DNA of 64,000 bases from Roseibium marinum (lineage in GTDB: Bacteria > Pseudomonadota > Alphaproteobacteria > Rhizobiales > Stappiaceae). The translations under genes were made by a program, and so were the position numbers. Under the pieces are notes generated by a model that was given only the letters and a program-made list of their open reading frames with translations, did no database searches and was not told the origin of the DNA. Below are positions 8,754-17,892 of the stretch, piece after piece; within the stretch, counting starts at the first letter, position 1, and each line of letters opens with the position of its first letter. The stretch lies in NCBI RefSeq assembly GCF_002906165.1, contig NZ_PPCN01000001.1:186001-250000 (forward strand), given 5' to 3'.

Positions 8754-9188
8754 TCAAGCTTCAGCAGCTGTCTTGCGATAACTCAATTGGATCATCCATC
8801 TGGCCGCCAGAATGCCGGCCAGAATGGCGGCGCCGGTCATGAGGGGGGCCGTTCCCAGACCGAGGACCGGGACGAGCCCGCCCGGGCAGAAACCGGTCAG
8901 CGCCCAGCCAATCCCGAAAACGGCGGAACCGCCGATCAGCCTGATATCCAGATCCTGTTTCGTGGGCAGGCTGAAGGAGCTTGCAAGCAGCGGCCGGCCC
9001 ATCCGGAAGGCGAGGCGGTAGCCGATGGCGGTCACCAGTAGGGCGCCGCCCATCACGAAGGCAAGGCTCGGGTCCCATGTACCGGCGATGTCGAAGAAAT
9101 TCAGGACCTTGGCCGGGTTGCCCATGCCGGAGATCAGGATGCCGCATCCGAACACAAGGCCGAAGGCGAATGCGAGAAGAGGTTTCAT
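8754..9188 (-). CDS. YeeE/YedE family sulfur-transport protein (short type, second of pair)
   Basis: A 144-residue integral membrane protein with about four hydrophobic segments. The glycine-rich motif GFGLVFGCGILISGMGNPAKVLNF-type start (here LVFGCGILISGMGNP) and GWALTGFCPGGLVPVLGLG, with a conserved cysteine in each, identify the short YeeE/YedE (DUF6691) proteins that work in pairs. They are thought to carry thiosulfate or another small sulfur species across the inner membrane. Its start is 4 bases after the stop of the partner gene, so the two are translated together, and it precedes the persulfide dioxygenase by 62 bases. Confidence 0.9.
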   Translation of the reverse strand: MKPLLAFAFGLVFGCGILISGMGNPAKVLNFFDIAGTWDPSLAFVMGGALLVTAIGYRLAFRMGRPLLASSFSLPTKQDLDIRLIGGSAVFGIGWALTGFCPGGLVPVLGLGTAPLMTGAAILAGILAARWMIQLSYRKTAAEA

Positions 9189-9192
9189 GCGA

Positions 9193-9621
9193 TCAGCCTC
9201 CGAAAACGTGACGGGTCAGGAAAACGGTCGCTATGGCCGTCGTCATGAAAGTGAGAGTGGCGACGATCGAGCGAGCCGACAGGCGCGATATTCCGCACAC
9301 CCCGTGGCCGCTTGTGCAGCCCGAGGCGTATGTGGTGCCGATCCCCGTCAGAAATCCACCGATCAGAAGAAGGGGAGCGGGCGAGGGGACGGAGATTTCG
9401 GGCATCTGGCCGCTCAGCACGAGCAGGACCAGCGGGCTGGCGATCATTCCGCCGAGAAAGGCGGCGCGCCAGGCCCAGTCCTGATTGAACTGCGTGGTCA
9501 GGAAGCCGCTCAAAATACCGTTGATACCGGCGATCCGTCCGTGCACGGCCATCAGGGCGACAGTGGCAAGTCCGATCACCATTCCGCCTGCGAAACTGAG
9601 TAGAGGTGTGAATTCAGTCAT
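9193..9621 (-). CDS. YeeE/YedE family sulfur-transport protein (short type, first of pair)
   Basis: A 142-residue membrane protein, first gene of the sulfide operon. It shows the family half-motif GIGTTYASGCTSGHGVCGISRLS (split here as TYASGCTSGHGVCGISR) with two cysteines, flanked by hydrophobic helices, and an N-terminal hairpin. Together with the next gene it corresponds to a complete YeeE/YedE channel cut into two halves. A 16-base ATTC-N8-GAAT operator is centred about 30 bases in front of the start, which places the whole set under a sulfide-sensing repressor. The regulator gene itself is not in the window. Confidence 0.9.
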   Translation of the reverse strand: MTEFTPLLSFAGGMVIGLATVALMAVHGRIAGINGILSGFLTTQFNQDWAWRAAFLGGMIASPLVLLVLSGQMPEISVPSPAPLLLIGGFLTGIGTTYASGCTSGHGVCGISRLSARSIVATLTFMTTAIATVFLTRHVFGG

Positions 9622-9643
9622 GATAGGCCTCTTGTTACTATAT

Positions 9644-9659
9644 ATTCGAATATATGAAT
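9644..9659. promoter_or_regulatory. Candidate SqrR/BigR operator of the sulfide operon
   Basis: ATTC at 9644-9647, eight bases, GAAT at 9656-9659. This equals the ATTC-N8-GAAT pattern reported for the persulfide-sensing ArsR-family repressor SqrR, a relative of BigR. It overlaps a perfect 16-base palindrome ATATATTCGAATATAT at 9640-9655 in a strikingly AT-rich island (9635-9676) within GC-rich DNA. It sits 23-38 bases upstream of the first gene, where the promoter should be. The regulator gene is not nearby. Confidence 0.75.
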
Positions 9660-9764
9660 ATAAAAGAAAATATCAAGGGTGATCTGCTCGAACCATGCGC
9701 GAAAATCTTCTGGTCGGACCGGGAGAAAATATTTGGGAAAGACTCCCGGCCGGCGCGGCCGTTT

Positions 9765-11861
9765 CTATCGGCTCCGCGAGGCGGCGGCGCCGGTCTCAGG
9801 GCCGGCGGGCGCGGGAGCGCCGGGTCCGGAACCGAGCACAACTTCGGTGCCGTCAGCGCGTTTTCGGGTCACTGCCCCCGCCATCAGCAAGCCGGGATTG
9901 TCCGACGGGCCGGGGACATCGACATTTGTTCTCGGACCTGAAAACTCGCCCATCGGCCGCAGGATGTTTTCATGAACCACGCTGCCGAGATATAACGCCT
10001 GCAGCTTTCCGTCCTGCACGATCTCGTAGCGGCTGGGCCAGAGGCGCAACACCCATCGGCCGCCTTCGCTGCCATCCGGGTCCTGGCGGATCAGCACCAG
10101 GGCAGGCTGGCGCCCGTTCTGGGTGCGCGGCAGGATGGGCAACGAGCCCGGGGATGTCTTGCCTTCCACGAATCCGGTTGCTGTCGACAGCGACCATTTC
10201 GGAGGCTGCTGCCATCCGGCCTTGCCGGCAGTGTCCGCGAACCGGTTCAGTGCCCCGGCATACTGGATGACAAGCGGTTCTTCGATGTCGCCGTTGAGCT
10301 CGATCCGCCGCGCGGGCAGCAGCCGCCAGCTCCCTTCCTTCCATCCCGAAGCCGTCAGGACTTCCTTGCTAGAGCGGGGTTCGTAGGTCTTGAGCGCCTG
10401 CTGATAGGTTTCCGAAAGATGCCAGCCGCCGAAAAAGGTGAGCGTCAGGACGGCAATGGCCGCAACTGTCGCCCGCCCGATTTTCTCGTTGTGAATGGGA
10501 CCGAAGACGAAGGCGAAGGCGGAGACCATAGCCGTTCCGAAGAATAGTCCCGCCAGAACATCCGACATCCAGTGAGCGCCCAGATAAACACGGGAAAAGC
10601 CGATGGCGATCACCAGCGTCGTGGTGACAGTAAAGATGCTCGCCTTGGCCCATCGGCTGAGGTCGTGGGCAATCAGCACAGCGCAGATACCGAAGAGGAC
10701 GGCATTCAGCGTCGCATGGCCGCTCGGGAAACTGTAGGCGTCCGCTCCGGCATAAAGCTCGATCGGCCGCGACCGGTGCAGAACCAGCTTGAACAGCGGC
10801 ACGAAAAGCGCCGTCCCGGCCATGGCGATGACAAAACCCGTCCCCCGCCTCCAGGCCTTGCGCAGGAACAGATAGGCGGCAACCGCCACTGTTACGGCCG
10901 TCACGACGATCCCGTCGCCCAGCGTGGTCAGGAAGACCATGATCCTGTCCCCAAGCGGGGTGCGCAGGCTGTCGAACATGTTGAGGATGGCGAGATCCGC
11001 CCGCACCATCGGCTCGCCCGGCGCGACCTCGCCGACAATCCAGAAAAAGGCAGGCATGGAGATCAGCAGCAGCAGGGCGGAGGCAAGCATGCCGACGGAG
11101 CGGGGATGGGCCGGATCGAAATTGCGTGCGATCCATTGCGAGATCCGGTCCGGACGTTTGACGAACCAGGAGACGATGGCCGCATGCGCATTGGGAAACA
11201 GCGGCAGGATGATCACGATCAGCCACCGCCCCAGCATAACCGTCAGGAAGACGATGAGCAGCAGGGCGCCGAGGACCAGCGCCAGGCGTCCGCTGATCTG
11301 GCCGATGGCACCGAGGGCCGATCCGGCGAGGATGCCGGGCCCCAGATGGGCAATTGTCCAGGCGAAGGCGGAAGTGATGTTTACGACCGAGAAGCGGGAG
11401 AAATTCATGCCCGCCATGCCGGCGATTCCGGGAACGACGGATTTGACCCCCGGTACGAAGCGGCCGAAGAAAACGCTCTTGCCGCCGTGTTTGGCGAAGA
11501 ATCTCTCACCACTTTCGATCATGTGGGCATATTTGCTGAGCGGCCACATGTTCTTGATTTTGTCCTTGAACGTGTAGCCGATCCAATAGGAGACCGCATC
11601 GCCCGCCGTCGCGCCGAGTGTTGTCCAGATGAAGATCGGCGCAAGATCGAGTTTGCCGAGACCAACCAGCGTTCCCGCGCCCACCAGGACCACCGTGGAC
11701 GGCACGAACAGGCCGATGAGGAACAGCGCTTCGCCCATGGCGGCCAGGAAACAGATCAGGCCTGCCAGCGACGGGTTATCTGCGATGAAAGTCAGGACAG
11801 GGTCAAAATATTCGGTCACGGATATCGGTCGGTTGATGAAAAAAGGCGTTTCCACGGTCAA
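9765..11861 (-). CDS. DedA - PAP2 phosphatase - LssY C-terminal fusion
   Basis: A 698-residue inner-membrane protein with three parts. About residues 30-215 are a DedA/SNARE-associated domain (flippase-type; GRFVPGVKSVVPGIAGM motif). About 255-480 are a PAP2 lipid phosphatase with all three acid-phosphatase motifs: K-LVLHRS-RP, PSGH in YSFPSGHATLNA, and SR-VYLGA-H. About 520-690 resemble the LssY C-terminal domain. It probably dephosphorylates a lipid pyrophosphate or phosphatidic acid species and may flip the lipid. The start is uncertain: the longest frame begins with TTG at 11861 and lacks a good ribosome-binding site; no ATG occurs near it. It is divergent from the PPK2 gene. Confidence 0.9.
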   Translation of the reverse strand: MTVETPFFINRPISVTEYFDPVLTFIADNPSLAGLICFLAAMGEALFLIGLFVPSTVVLVGAGTLVGLGKLDLAPIFIWTTLGATAGDAVSYWIGYTFKDKIKNMWPLSKYAHMIESGERFFAKHGGKSVFFGRFVPGVKSVVPGIAGMAGMNFSRFSVVNITSAFAWTIAHLGPGILAGSALGAIGQISGRLALVLGALLLIVFLTVMLGRWLIVIILPLFPNAHAAIVSWFVKRPDRISQWIARNFDPAHPRSVGMLASALLLLISMPAFFWIVGEVAPGEPMVRADLAILNMFDSLRTPLGDRIMVFLTTLGDGIVVTAVTVAVAAYLFLRKAWRRGTGFVIAMAGTALFVPLFKLVLHRSRPIELYAGADAYSFPSGHATLNAVLFGICAVLIAHDLSRWAKASIFTVTTTLVIAIGFSRVYLGAHWMSDVLAGLFFGTAMVSAFAFVFGPIHNEKIGRATVAAIAVLTLTFFGGWHLSETYQQALKTYEPRSSKEVLTASGWKEGSWRLLPARRIELNGDIEEPLVIQYAGALNRFADTAGKAGWQQPPKWSLSTATGFVEGKTSPGSLPILPRTQNGRQPALVLIRQDPDGSEGGRWVLRLWPSRYEIVQDGKLQALYLGSVVHENILRPMGEFSGPRTNVDVPGPSDNPGLLMAGAVTRKRADGTEVVLGSGPGAPAPAGPETGAAASRSR

Positions 11862-12004
11862 TTGCCGGGCGGTTCGATCACCCGATTTATTTGATTACCG
11901 CTTCATATAGGCGTGCATCCTTCCATCCAATAGCGAAAAAACGGTTTCTCCGGGCCTTAAGCTGTTTCACAATGAGAGAGGCATTGCGTCTCATGGAGGT
12001 TTTT

Positions 12005-13471
12005 ATGTTTGAATCGGCCCGGTTGCCGCAGAAAATGAACAAGAAGACCTTCAAGAAGCTCGAACCGGAACTCAGGGAAGCCTTGTTGGCGGCGCAACTG
12101 CCAGTGATCGAGAAGCAGCCGTTTTCAACGCTGATCCTGGTGGACGGTCTCGACGGCGCCGGCAAGGGCGAGGCCGTTGCCCGGCTTTACGGATGGATGG
12201 ATGCGCGCCATCTCGTCTGCAACGCCTATGGCGAGCCGTTGGACGAGGCGCGCCGGCGGCCGCCGCTGTGGCGCTACTGGCGGGACCTGCCCGCCAAAGG
12301 CGATACGGCGATCGTCTTCGGCAGCTGGTATCAGTCGGTCCTCAGGGACTGGATCTACAAGAAGATCGATGAAGACGCCTTCGAAAAGGCGCTTGTCCGC
12401 ATCCGCCGCTTCGAGGAAATGCTGGCCAATGAAGACGTGCTGATCCTGAAATTCTGGTTCGTTCTGCCGAAGGAGGTCCAGGAGGAACGGCTGAAGCACA
12501 TCGAGAAAAAACACGCGGCCCGTCACGTGCTTGCGGACTGGGCCGCCTTGAAACATCACAAGAAGGCCAGTGAGGCGGGCGAGAAGATCATTCTGGAAAC
12601 CAGCAAGGGATCTGCGCCCTGGTTCGTCATACCCTCTCAGGACCCGGAGTACCGCGACGCCGCGCTCGCCCAGACGGTGGCGGGCGCCATGAAGCTGAAA
12701 CTGGAAGACGGAGAGACGCATTCCGTTTCCGCTCCGCCCGTTGTCGGCGGCCTGAAACGGGAAACCGCGGTCGATATGATCGATCTCACCGAAAAACTGG
12801 GCAAAGCCGAATATGAAGAGCAGCGGGACAGATACCAGAAGATACTGTCCGACCTTTCCGACCGCAAATCCATGTCGAAATCCGGTGTTGTGCTGGTGTT
12901 CCAGGGCAATGACGCAGCCGGAAAGGGTGGGGCAATCCGGCGGGTGATCCGGCCGCTTGATCCGCGCATCTACAAGGTCCATCCGATTTCGGCGCCGACC
13001 GACGAGGAGAAGGCGCGGCCCTATCTGTGGAGGTTCTGGCGCCGGGTCCCGGCCAAGGGGCATATCGCGATTTTCGACCGGTCCTGGTATGAGCGCGTGC
13101 TGGTCGAACGGGTGGAAGGTTATGCCGGGCATGAAGACTGGCTGCGGGCCTATAACGAGATCAACGAGTTCGAACAGGAGCTGACGGATTTCGGCTATAT
13201 CGTCTGCAAGTTCTGGCTGGCGATTTCCGAGAAAGAGCAGCTGCGCCGGTTCAAGGCCCGGGAAGACACCGCCTACAAGCAGCACAAGATCACCGACGAC
13301 GACTGGCGCAACCGGCTGAAATGGGATCAATACGCCATTGCCGCGGGCGACATGATTGACCGGACCTCGACCCATTACGCTCCCTGGACGCTGGTTTCCG
13401 CCGAAAACAAGCGCCATGCCCGCATCAAGGTTCTCAGGACACTTTGCGACAACCTTGAGGAAAGGCTCTAA
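12005..13471 (+). CDS. pap: Two-domain PPK2: polyphosphate:AMP phosphotransferase
   Basis: A 488-residue class II PPK2-family enzyme that transfers phosphate from polyphosphate to AMP (giving ADP). There are two PPK2 domains. The first has Walker A DGLDGAGKGE at about 48-57 but reads FGSWYQSVL where the catalytic DRSWY motif should be. The second has QGNDAAGKGG at about 299-308, the lid APTDEEKARPYLWRFWRRVP and an intact FDRSWYERVLVERV. So only the C-terminal domain looks active, as known for this class. The frame opens at 11891, but the ATG at 12005 follows GGAGG by five bases and fits the family length. It is divergent from the DedA-PAP2 gene. Confidence 0.93.
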   Translation: MFESARLPQKMNKKTFKKLEPELREALLAAQLPVIEKQPFSTLILVDGLDGAGKGEAVARLYGWMDARHLVCNAYGEPLDEARRRPPLWRYWRDLPAKGDTAIVFGSWYQSVLRDWIYKKIDEDAFEKALVRIRRFEEMLANEDVLILKFWFVLPKEVQEERLKHIEKKHAARHVLADWAALKHHKKASEAGEKIILETSKGSAPWFVIPSQDPEYRDAALAQTVAGAMKLKLEDGETHSVSAPPVVGGLKRETAVDMIDLTEKLGKAEYEEQRDRYQKILSDLSDRKSMSKSGVVLVFQGNDAAGKGGAIRRVIRPLDPRIYKVHPISAPTDEEKARPYLWRFWRRVPAKGHIAIFDRSWYERVLVERVEGYAGHEDWLRAYNEINEFEQELTDFGYIVCKFWLAISEKEQLRRFKAREDTAYKQHKITDDDWRNRLKWDQYAIAAGDMIDRTSTHYAPWTLVSAENKRHARIKVLRTLCDNLEERL

Positions 13472-13491
13472 ACGCGATTGGCTGCGGGCCG

Positions 13492-15216
13492 TCAGGCCGG
13501 GATGCTGTGAAAATCGCTGTAGAGTGTACGGGCGGTCTTCACCAGATCGCGCGACATATGTTTACAGATGGAGCTCGCGTTGATGAGCGTTGCGCCTTCC
13601 GCGGGCGTGATCTTCCGGCTGCGGATCAGCTCGTCCGCTTCACGGAAGATTTTCCCGTCAAGGAATCGCGCATCCCGCCGCAGCGCCTTGAATGCCTCCC
13701 GGGTCCGCAATTCCGGATCCTGGCTGAACAGCTCGAAAAGCGAGCGCAGCAGCTTTGCGATCATCAGACGGATCGAATCCATTTCCTGACGAAATTCCGG
13801 GCTCCTTTCTTCCGTTGCCCGGGTCGCGATCATGTTGAGAACGGCGCTGTTCTTGACGATGTCCAGCATCCGGCGGTCGGCGAGCCGGATGGCCTGGATC
13901 TGGTGATCCTGATCCTCCGACAGATCGTGATTGGCCAGAATTTCCGACGAATAACGCAGCATCTCCTCAAAAAGCGGCTCGATCCGGCTCAGGAAATGCG
14001 CTTGCGTGTCATAGGGCTGGATGGGGCCTGCCTGCCTGAGCCAGGGCTCGAAGGGGTCCTTTGACTGTATCTGCCGCCGCGACAGGGACAGACTGTGCGC
14101 GACGCTCTCAAAGAGGGCGTTGTTGAAGAGCCGCCGGGATTCCTTCAAAAAGGCATCCACGGCTGTTTCAGGATATTTGATCGCGGAAGCGGTGAGATAT
14201 TTCGGAACCACGAACTCCAGTCCCGGCTGGGGCTTTTCCTGAATGATCCGCGTTACCAGGTCTGCGAGCCGGGTGACGAACCCGATCTGCAGCGAGACGT
14301 TCAGTATATTGAAAATGCTGTGAAACAGGGCGAGACCGAGCGGAATGGCCGCCGGGTCATGGAGGGGCGACCCGCCGCCGCCCCAGATCACCATCTCGTT
14401 CACTAGGCCGATCAGCGGCCGCAGCAGCAGCAGCGCCCAGGTCACGCCGATGACATTGACGAAAAAATGCGCAAGAGCGGCCCGTCTGGCATTTGCGTTG
14501 GCGACCAGTGCGGCAAGATTTGCGGTGATGGTGGTGCCGATATTTTCGCCCAGGATGATCGCGGCGGCTGCCTCGAAGGGCAACCAGCCCTGGCTCGCCG
14601 CGACGATGGTGATCGCCATCGTCGCGCTGGAGGATTGAAGACCGACGGTCAGTGCCGTTCCGATCAGGAGAAACAGCAGCGTCGAGAAGAAGCCGTAGCC
14701 GGAGACGGTTTCGATGAACGCATAGACGGCGGGATTGTTCTGCAGATCCGGCACCGCGTCCTTCATGAATTCAAGGCCGATGAACAGCAGGCCGAAGCCG
14801 ATGATGATGCCGCCCCATTTGCGCGCCTGGCCGGCCGGCGTTGAAAACAGCGCGAAGCCAAGCGCCATCAGCGGGATGGCAATGGCGGTCATGGACACAC
14901 CGAAGCCCAGAAGGGCGATCAGCCAGGCGGTGAAGGTGGTGCCGATGTTGGCGCCCATGATGACCGGGATCGCCCCCGTCAGCGGCAGCAGTCCCGCATT
15001 GACGAAGCTGACGACCATCACGGTCGTCGCCGACGAGGACTGGATGACGCAGGTGATGAAGACGCCGATGGAGAGCGCCTTGAAGCGGTTGGAGGTCAGT
15101 TCGCCGAGTGTGGTCCTGAGGCCCCGGCCCGCAAGCTCCGACAAGGCGTCGCTCATGACCTTCATTCCATAAAGGAACAGTCCGAGCGCGCCGGCCAGGT
15201 TCAGCAGTACAGTCAT
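13492..15216 (-). CDS. Na+/phosphate cotransporter family protein (NptA-like) with PhoU domain
   Basis: A 574-residue inner-membrane protein of the NptA/SLC34-like family (Na/Pi cotransporter II-related). Two inverted transport repeats are seen, each with the hallmark serine-rich motif: VIQSSSATTVMVVSF near residue 58 and LQSSSATMAITIVAASQG near 198, plus GANIGTT and GENIGTT. After residue about 340 a cytoplasmic helical PhoU-like region follows (SLSLSRRQ, MLRYSSEIL, RLADRRMLDIV). It probably imports or exports phosphate. It is convergent with the PPK2 gene with only 20 bases between stops. A role in phosphate balance with PPK2 is possible, but the two are on opposite strands. Confidence 0.92.
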   Translation of the reverse strand: MTVLLNLAGALGLFLYGMKVMSDALSELAGRGLRTTLGELTSNRFKALSIGVFITCVIQSSSATTVMVVSFVNAGLLPLTGAIPVIMGANIGTTFTAWLIALLGFGVSMTAIAIPLMALGFALFSTPAGQARKWGGIIIGFGLLFIGLEFMKDAVPDLQNNPAVYAFIETVSGYGFFSTLLFLLIGTALTVGLQSSSATMAITIVAASQGWLPFEAAAAIILGENIGTTITANLAALVANANARRAALAHFFVNVIGVTWALLLLRPLIGLVNEMVIWGGGGSPLHDPAAIPLGLALFHSIFNILNVSLQIGFVTRLADLVTRIIQEKPQPGLEFVVPKYLTASAIKYPETAVDAFLKESRRLFNNALFESVAHSLSLSRRQIQSKDPFEPWLRQAGPIQPYDTQAHFLSRIEPLFEEMLRYSSEILANHDLSEDQDHQIQAIRLADRRMLDIVKNSAVLNMIATRATEERSPEFRQEMDSIRLMIAKLLRSLFELFSQDPELRTREAFKALRRDARFLDGKIFREADELIRSRKITPAEGATLINASSICKHMSRDLVKTARTLYSDFHSIPA

Positions 15217-15274
15217 GTCTCACCCGGGTTCAAGGGACATGCCCTTCTAGCACGGTTAGGCGTTCCGTTTGTTG

Positions 15275-16453
15275 TCAAACGGCTTCTGCCAGGTAATCCA
15301 TGGCGGCCTGAACGCCGCCCCGGCCATGCGGGATGTGCAGCTTGGTCAGCCCGAGTTCGATGGCGGCAAGCGTGCCGAGCAGCATGACCGCGTTCACATG
15401 GCCCATATGGGCGATCCGGATGCCCTTGCCGGACAATTCGCCGATGGTGCCGCCGATGGTGACGCCGCAGACTTCCTTTGTGAAGCTGCGCAGCGCCGCG
15501 ACGTCGCCCTGGTCGATGCGCACCACGCTTACGCTGTTGGAGCGGGCATGCGGTTCGCTGATGCTGAAGTGAATAGCGCCGTCCCGGGACCACTCGGCCA
15601 CGGCCCGGCGGGTGGCTTCGGCCAGCAGCGCGTGCCGGTGCCAGACCTTCTCCAGTCCTTCCTCGAACAGCAGTTCCAGCGCCCTGCGAAAGGCGAACAG
15701 CAGGTGCTCGGGAGGCGTGCCGCAGTATTTCTGGTAATGCTCGGGGCCCTGACGGAAGGTCCAGTCGGTGTAATTGGTTCTCAGGTCGGCGGTTTCATGG
15801 GCCTTGTCGGCCTTGGGTCCTGCCGCGACGAAGGAAAGACCGGGAGGGCACATCAGCCCCTTCTGCGAGCCGGTCAGGGCGACGTCGACACCCCATGCAT
15901 CCATCTCAAAGGGCATGCAGCCGAGCGATGCGATCGTGTCGACCATGTAGAGTGCCGGATGACCGGCGGCGTCGATCGCCTTGCGAAGCGCGGCGATATC
16001 GTTCCAGACACCGGACGCCGTGTCGACCTGGACGACGAGGATCGCGGCAATCTCGTGGGCGGTGTCCTGTTTGAGCCGCGCTTCCAGGCGGGCGGGGTCG
16101 ACACCCTTGTCCCATTGGCCGGGCAGGACCTCGACGTTGAGACCGGCGATGCCGCCGGCCTCGCCCCAGCCGAGCGCGAAGCGGCCCGATTCCAGCACCA
16201 GGATCCTGTCACCCCGTTTCAACGTGTTGCACAGCGCCGCGTCCCAGGCGCCGTGGCCGTTCGCTGCGTAGATGTAGGTTTTGCCTTCCGTGCGAAACAG
16301 CCGCCTGAGGCTGCCGATGCAAAAATCGGTGGTTTCGAGAAGCGGCCCCTCGTAAATGTCGACAGCGGGCCGGTGCATCGCCCTGAGGACTTCGTCGGGG
16401 ACATTGGTCGGCCCCGGAATCATCAAAAACTCTTTGCCATTGCGAAGGGACAT
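15275..16453 (-). CDS. Class V aminotransferase, serine--glyoxylate type
   Basis: A 392-residue PLP enzyme of fold type I. The N-terminal IPGPTNVPDEVLRAM and ANGHGAWDAALCNTL are typical of the serine-glyoxylate/alanine-glyoxylate aminotransferase family. The PLP lysine is K198 in ALTGSQKGLMCPPG, and VDTIASLGCMPFEMD holds the cofactor-binding Asp. Family members transfer the amino group of serine (or alanine, or other amino acids) to glyoxylate. The start at 16453 has AAGGA six bases upstream; an in-frame ATG 18 bases earlier is less well placed. It stands alone. Substrate cannot be fixed from sequence. Confidence 0.88.
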   Translation of the reverse strand: MSLRNGKEFLMIPGPTNVPDEVLRAMHRPAVDIYEGPLLETTDFCIGSLRRLFRTEGKTYIYAANGHGAWDAALCNTLKRGDRILVLESGRFALGWGEAGGIAGLNVEVLPGQWDKGVDPARLEARLKQDTAHEIAAILVVQVDTASGVWNDIAALRKAIDAAGHPALYMVDTIASLGCMPFEMDAWGVDVALTGSQKGLMCPPGLSFVAAGPKADKAHETADLRTNYTDWTFRQGPEHYQKYCGTPPEHLLFAFRRALELLFEEGLEKVWHRHALLAEATRRAVAEWSRDGAIHFSISEPHARSNSVSVVRIDQGDVAALRSFTKEVCGVTIGGTIGELSGKGIRIAHMGHVNAVMLLGTLAAIELGLTKLHIPHGRGGVQAAMDYLAEAV

Positions 16454-16844
16454 GGCGGGTTCCTTGTTCAAAGTGCGTATCTGGGGCTGGAAGGATGGTT
16501 CGGCACTGCCTGCCGCAAGAGGGGTTCAACCGGAAAATTGCCTGCTATGCCATTTCCGTCAAGCAGGGAAGGTGAATTCTCCGGCATTGGCGGGTCGCCC
16601 GCCGTCTCCGACACTGCGGTGGCCGGGACAATAATTAACGTTGCGGCAGAAAAATCGGTGGTTGCAGGCGCGATTGCAGCCTAGGGTTAATTTCGATAGT
16701 GTGTTGATTTATATGGTAAAAATTATCCTTATCGATTACAGTATGCATTGTTGTGTCACTCAAAGAATCAGAAAATGTCTTGTTTCCGTTAAGTAATTTC
16801 GCCAAGTTAGCCGTCAATCGCTATCGTCGGTTAGGCGTCGTAAC
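16454..16844. other. 391-base intergenic region, AT-rich right half
   Basis: This gap lies between the divergent aminotransferase and N-formylglutamate amidohydrolase genes. The part from about 16630 to 16810 is much richer in A and T than its surroundings, as expected for promoters. A 60-codon frame on the minus strand (16635-16817) starts with TTG, has no ribosome-binding site and no recognisable sequence, so I do not call it a gene. No RNA structure was recognised. Confidence 0.5.
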
Positions 16845-17867
16845 ATGATCCTGGTTGAAGAAGGACAAAGTCCGCTCATTCTGTGCCTGCCTCACAGCGG
16901 GACAGAAATCCCGAATGCTGTGCTCAACCGGCTGAACGCAACGGGGCGGCTCCAGACCGATTTGTCCTGGCGGCTCGAGCGCGTCTTCGGGTTTCACAAG
17001 GATCTGGATGCGACGCTGCTGCGCTCCTCGATTTCCCGGTATGTCATTGACGTCGACAAGGATCCCCAGACGCCGGTCAGCGCGGCTCGGGACCCGGCGG
17101 TTGCCCTGTGCCCTGTCACCACTCTCGACGGCAAGAGGATCTACCAGCCAGGCGAGGAACCCGGCCCGACGGAGATCGAACAGCGCTCGCTGCTGTTTTG
17201 CATGCCGTTTCACCGGGCCTTGCGCAAACAGATCGACCGGCTGCTGCGCAAACACCGCAAGATCGTCATCATCAACTGCCAGTCCATGCGCTCCCACATC
17301 AAGGGCGTGACGGACACGGGATTGCCCCTGATCAGCATCGGCAGCGCCCACGGAACGTCCTGCGATCCGGACCTCCGCAATCAGCTTGTCGGCACCTTCA
17401 GGGGGCTTGAGGACTATTCTGTCGGTGTGGACGGATTTGCCGGTGGCGGCTTTATCGAACGCTCTTACGGCCGGCCGGACCGGGGCATTCATGTGGTGAC
17501 CCTGCTTCTGGCGCAGCGGGCCTATCTGCGCCATGAATCCCCGCCTTTCGAGCCGGACAAGACTAGGATAGCCCGATTGAGCGCGGTTCTCGCGGAAACG
17601 ATGTCCGGCGTTGTCGACTGGACCGGGCGTCCGGGAACGGCCGGTGCGACGCCTGCGTCCTTGCGGCCGGAAATGGCTCCGGACACGGCGCTGGATACCG
17701 GTGGGCCGGAGAAGACCGTTCAGCATGAGGCCGGCGCGAGCGGCGTCCCTGCGGACCGCAAGGCGGAGATCATACCCGTCGATCCCATGACGCTGCCGAA
17801 GGTTGCCGGCCTGCGGCTCGCGGATGTGAACGAAGGTCCGGTTACACCGCTTCTTGTCGCTGAATAA
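16845..17867 (+). CDS. N-formylglutamate amidohydrolase family protein
   Basis: A 340-residue member of the N-formylglutamate amidohydrolase family, zinc-dependent enzymes that release formate from N-formyl-glutamate in histidine breakdown, or act on similar N-acyl amino acids. The features visible are LPHSGTEIP near the start, the DVDKDP-type acidic segment in YVIDVDKDP, CMPFHRALRKQIDRLL, NCQSMRS and IGSAHGTSCDP, then GGFIERSYGRP and HVVTLLLAQRAYL. After residue about 265 the sequence becomes a low-complexity Pro/Ala-rich tail not needed for the fold. No hut genes are adjacent, so the exact substrate is open. Confidence 0.82.
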   Translation: MILVEEGQSPLILCLPHSGTEIPNAVLNRLNATGRLQTDLSWRLERVFGFHKDLDATLLRSSISRYVIDVDKDPQTPVSAARDPAVALCPVTTLDGKRIYQPGEEPGPTEIEQRSLLFCMPFHRALRKQIDRLLRKHRKIVIINCQSMRSHIKGVTDTGLPLISIGSAHGTSCDPDLRNQLVGTFRGLEDYSVGVDGFAGGGFIERSYGRPDRGIHVVTLLLAQRAYLRHESPPFEPDKTRIARLSAVLAETMSGVVDWTGRPGTAGATPASLRPEMAPDTALDTGGPEKTVQHEAGASGVPADRKAEIIPVDPMTLPKVAGLRLADVNEGPVTPLLVAE

Positions 17868-17892
17868 AGCGCAAATCTCTTCGAGACGCGGC

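Noticed and set aside
15269-16684. 471-codon open frame on the plus strand
   Set aside because: Antisense to the aminotransferase gene with its PLP-lysine motif; no homology of its own.
16635-16817. 60-codon frame in the AT-rich gap before the amidohydrolase gene
   Set aside because: TTG start, no ribosome-binding site and no recognisable sequence; more likely promoter DNA.
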